Source of the DNA: JAEELC01 sp963605425
GTDB lineage: Bacteria > Bacillota_I > Bacilli_A > Acholeplasmatales > Anaeroplasmataceae
Direction: 5' to 3'
Assembly: GCA_963605425.1 (NCBI GenBank)
Contig: CAVCUQ010000033.1
Coordinates: 1-15,215, forward strand
Length of the DNA stretch: 15,215 nt
Within the stretch, counting starts at the first letter, position 1. Each line of letters opens with the position of its first letter. The notes under the pieces are model-generated. The model ran no database searches, was not told where the DNA came from, and saw nothing but the letters and a program-made list of their open reading frames with translations. A program made the translations under genes and the position numbers. This document shows positions 14,994-15,215 of this stretch, piece by piece.

Positions 14994-15215
14994 ATGAGTT
15001 ATTATTTAAATATGACATCTGACTTTGAAAATTATGTTAATGACACTATTTTTATAGATAAATCCTTACTAATTTCAACTACTAATTATAATTTAAGTAA
15101 ACCTTCTAGCAAATTCATGTGTGTCACAAGACCTCGTCGATTTGGTAAAACCATGGCCCTTTCTATGCTTAATGCTTATTATTCTAAAGGCTGTGATTCA
15201 AAAGAAATGTTTGAT
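14994..15215 (+). CDS. AAA-ATPase-like protein (PF09820 type), 5' part, cut by window edge
   Basis: The first 74 codons of a plus-strand gene that stays open to the end of the window. The N-terminus matches AAA-ATPase-like proteins of the PF09820 kind: FENYVNDTIFIDKSLLI (11-27), then the P-loop region VTRPRRFGKTMALSML (44-59), where RPRRFGKT is the characteristic Walker A variant. Complete members are usually 500-600 residues and often end in a PD-(D/E)XK nuclease domain (PF08011), which would lie outside this window. Their function is not established; they are frequently multicopy in gut and oral bacteria and reminiscent of mobile or defence-linked genes. It is transcribed divergently from the GGDEF gene, with 148 bp between the starts. 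Confidence 0.88.
   Translation, partial: MSYYLNMTSDFENYVNDTIFIDKSLLISTTNYNLSKPSSKFMCVTRPRRFGKTMALSMLNAYYSKGCDSKEMFD

Overview
The window is strongly A+T-rich and uses the standard bacterial code: queH ends in a TGA that overlaps the next ATG, and TGG encodes Trp throughout. Genes are tightly packed, with good AGGAGG-type ribosome binding sites and short intrinsic terminators. Protein content (heterodimeric ABC exporter, QueH, an RsmF-type rRNA methyltransferase with PUA-like tail, a CPBP protease, a patatin with a long C-terminal region, a BspA-type LRR protein, DUF4143 and PF09820 ATPases) points to a low-GC Bacillota, perhaps a gut-associated Bacilli, Erysipelotrichia or RF39-type bacterium. 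That placement is inference. No rRNA, tRNA, complete transposase or CRISPR array is visible.

Left flank (1-2036), accessory. It holds a broken DUF4143-type ATPase with an in-frame nonsense codon, a short tandem array of 23-bp dyad repeats, an intact DUF4143 ATPase/nuclease-fold protein (421-1659), and about 400 bp of non-coding DNA. That non-coding stretch contains a duplicated 25-bp leader motif, recurring TTGCAG sites and a 41-bp imperfect palindrome.

Operon A (minus strand, 6956 to 2062): a two-TM protein of unknown function, two half-transporters forming a BmrCD/LmrCD-type heterodimeric ABC exporter, and a membrane-anchored BspA-like LRR protein. Genes are spaced by 9 nt or overlap. An extended -10 promoter at 6991 and a terminator at 2032-2058 bound it.

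Operon B (minus strand, 12671 to 7029): rsmF, CPBP intramembrane protease, flavin reductase-like protein, queH, patatin-like lipase and metallophosphoesterase. The six genes overlap or lie 2-8 nt apart, with a terminator at 7001-7032 whose stem includes the last stop codon. It mixes RNA modification (rsmF, queH) with lipid, membrane and phosphoester enzymes and looks like a housekeeping transcription unit.

Right part (12743-15215): an MscS-type channel ending in a terminator, preceded by a membrane-bound GGDEF diguanylate cyclase, both on the minus strand. A divergent intergenic region follows, then the start of a plus-strand PF09820 AAA-ATPase-like gene cut by the window edge. AAA ATPases of families that commonly carry nuclease-fold domains therefore flank the core operons on both sides.

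I found no convincing novel multi-gene system. The most useful leads are the regulatory architecture and relics upstream of the intact DUF4143 gene, the dyad repeat array by the broken paralogue, and the unexplained partners of the ABC exporter.
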